5,126 nt of DNA from positions 1-5,126 of the forward strand of contig JAAPAA010000150.1 of NCBI GenBank assembly GCA_012274165.1, in the 5' to 3' direction. Below the pieces are notes generated by a model that was not told the origin of the DNA, searched no databases, and saw only the letters and a list, made by a program, of their open reading frames with translations. Shown here piece after piece: positions 4,594-5,126 of the stretch; within the stretch, counting starts at the first letter, position 1, and every line of letters begins with the position of its first letter. The DNA comes from Thiobacillaceae bacterium. Lineage in GTDB: Bacteria; Pseudomonadota; Gammaproteobacteria; Burkholderiales; Thiobacillaceae. The position numbers were made by a program, and so were the translations under genes.

Positions 4594-5126
4594 ATGGCGA
4601 AATCTACTTGTGTCTGGATTGTTGACGACGACCGTTCCATTCGTTGGGTGCTCGAAAAGGCCATGCAGCGCGAGAACATCCCGTGCATGGTGTTCAACTC
4701 GGCGAGCGATGCCTTGCGTGAACTGGAGCGCAGCCAGCCGGCCGTGGTGTTGTCCGACATCCGCATGCCGGGGGCGAGTGGCCTTGAATTGCTGCAGGCA
4801 CTGAAAGAGCGCCTGCCCAAAGTGCCGGTCATCATCATGACCGCGTATTCCGATCTCGATAGCGCCGTGGCGGCGTTTCAGGGCGGCGCGTTTGAATACC
4901 TGCCTAAGCCGTTTGACGTCGATCAGGCGCTGGAACTGGTGCAGCGTGCGCTGGCAGAAAATGCCAGCAGCGACGTGCTGATCGGGAGCGATGTCCCCGC
5001 ACCCGAAATACTCGGTCAGGCCCCGGCCATGCAGGAAGTGTTTCGCGCCATCGGGCGGCTGGCGCAGTCACACGCCACTGTGTTGATCACCGGCGAATCC
5101 GGCAGCGGCAAGGAACTGGTGGCACA
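4594..5126 (+). CDS. ntrC: Nitrogen regulation response regulator NtrC, 3' end cut by window edge
   Basis: Sigma54-dependent enhancer-binding activator, phosphorylated by NtrB. The visible 177 residues cover the receiver domain and the beginning of the AAA+ domain; the family is about 470 residues, so the rest of the AAA+ domain and the DNA-binding helix-turn-helix are outside. Seen directly: acidic pocket Asp12/Asp13 in WIVDDDRSIRWVLE, phospho-acceptor Asp55 in LSDIRMPG, Thr83 in IIMTAYSD, Lys105 in YLPKPFD, a short linker, the AAA+ entry ILGQAPAMQEVFRAIGRL, and Walker A GESGSGKE (167-174). Numbering is one higher than E. coli NtrC (Asp54). The start lies 5 nt after the ntrB stop, and the weak GAG overlapping that stop suggests translational coupling. 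Its likely targets include the GCAC-N7-GTGC dyads upstream of glnA in this window. Confidence 0.97.
   Translation, partial: MAKSTCVWIVDDDRSIRWVLEKAMQRENIPCMVFNSASDALRELERSQPAVVLSDIRMPGASGLELLQALKERLPKVPVIIMTAYSDLDSAVAAFQGGAFEYLPKPFDVDQALELVQRALAENASSDVLIGSDVPAPEILGQAPAMQEVFRAIGRLAQSHATVLITGESGSGKELVA

Noticed and set aside
4392..4838. Minus-strand open frame of 148 codons across the ntrB-ntrC junction
   Set aside because: It overlaps two well-supported genes on the other strand and has no recognisable domain.

Overview
The window reads as a chromosomal nitrogen-control locus of a GC-rich Gram-negative proteobacterium, most likely a betaproteobacterium. The reasons are type I GlnA with an adenylylation tyrosine, the NtrB/NtrC pair, a sigma54 (RpoN)-type promoter, and a DUF4124 exported protein between glnA and ntrB. 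The lineage is inferred from gene content and protein similarity recalled from memory, not from a search.

Layout. On the minus strand at the left are aroE (shikimate dehydrogenase, cut by the left window edge) and, upstream of it in the same direction, a single-domain rhodanese. A 257-bp divergent region (1126-1382) follows; it is regulatory rather than coding. On the plus strand come glnA (1383-2792), a strong intrinsic terminator with a UUCG tetraloop (2811-2837), a small exported DUF4124 protein (2929-3402), a 130-bp gap, ntrB (3533-4588) and, 5 nt later, ntrC (from 4594, cut by the right edge inside the Walker A region). No stretch longer than 300 bases lacks a gene. I see no tRNA, rRNA, IS element, CRISPR array or prophage feature.

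How it works together. NtrB phosphorylates NtrC when nitrogen is short, and NtrC~P activates sigma54 promoters from upstream enhancers. The glnA leader carries the matching DNA signals: a -24/-12 element (TGGCACG-N4-CTGCT) with exact GG-N10-GC spacing, and two NtrC-type dyads (GCAC-N7-GTGC and an imperfect copy). From the predicted start site these centre at about -139 and -109, nearly the positions known for the enteric glnAp2 enhancer (about -140 and -108). The window therefore holds a regulator pair, its main target gene and the DNA sites joining them.

A second sigma54-like element (GG-N10-GC) lies directly in front of ntrB, close enough to the start codon that its transcript would be almost leaderless. 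Candidate promoters before aroE and the DUF4124 gene are also very close to their ATGs and lack a Shine-Dalgarno, whereas glnA and the rhodanese gene have good ones.

I do not see an exotic, undescribed system. The most interesting points are the regulatory wiring, the unknown exported protein placed between glnA and ntrBC, and the possible leaderless starts.
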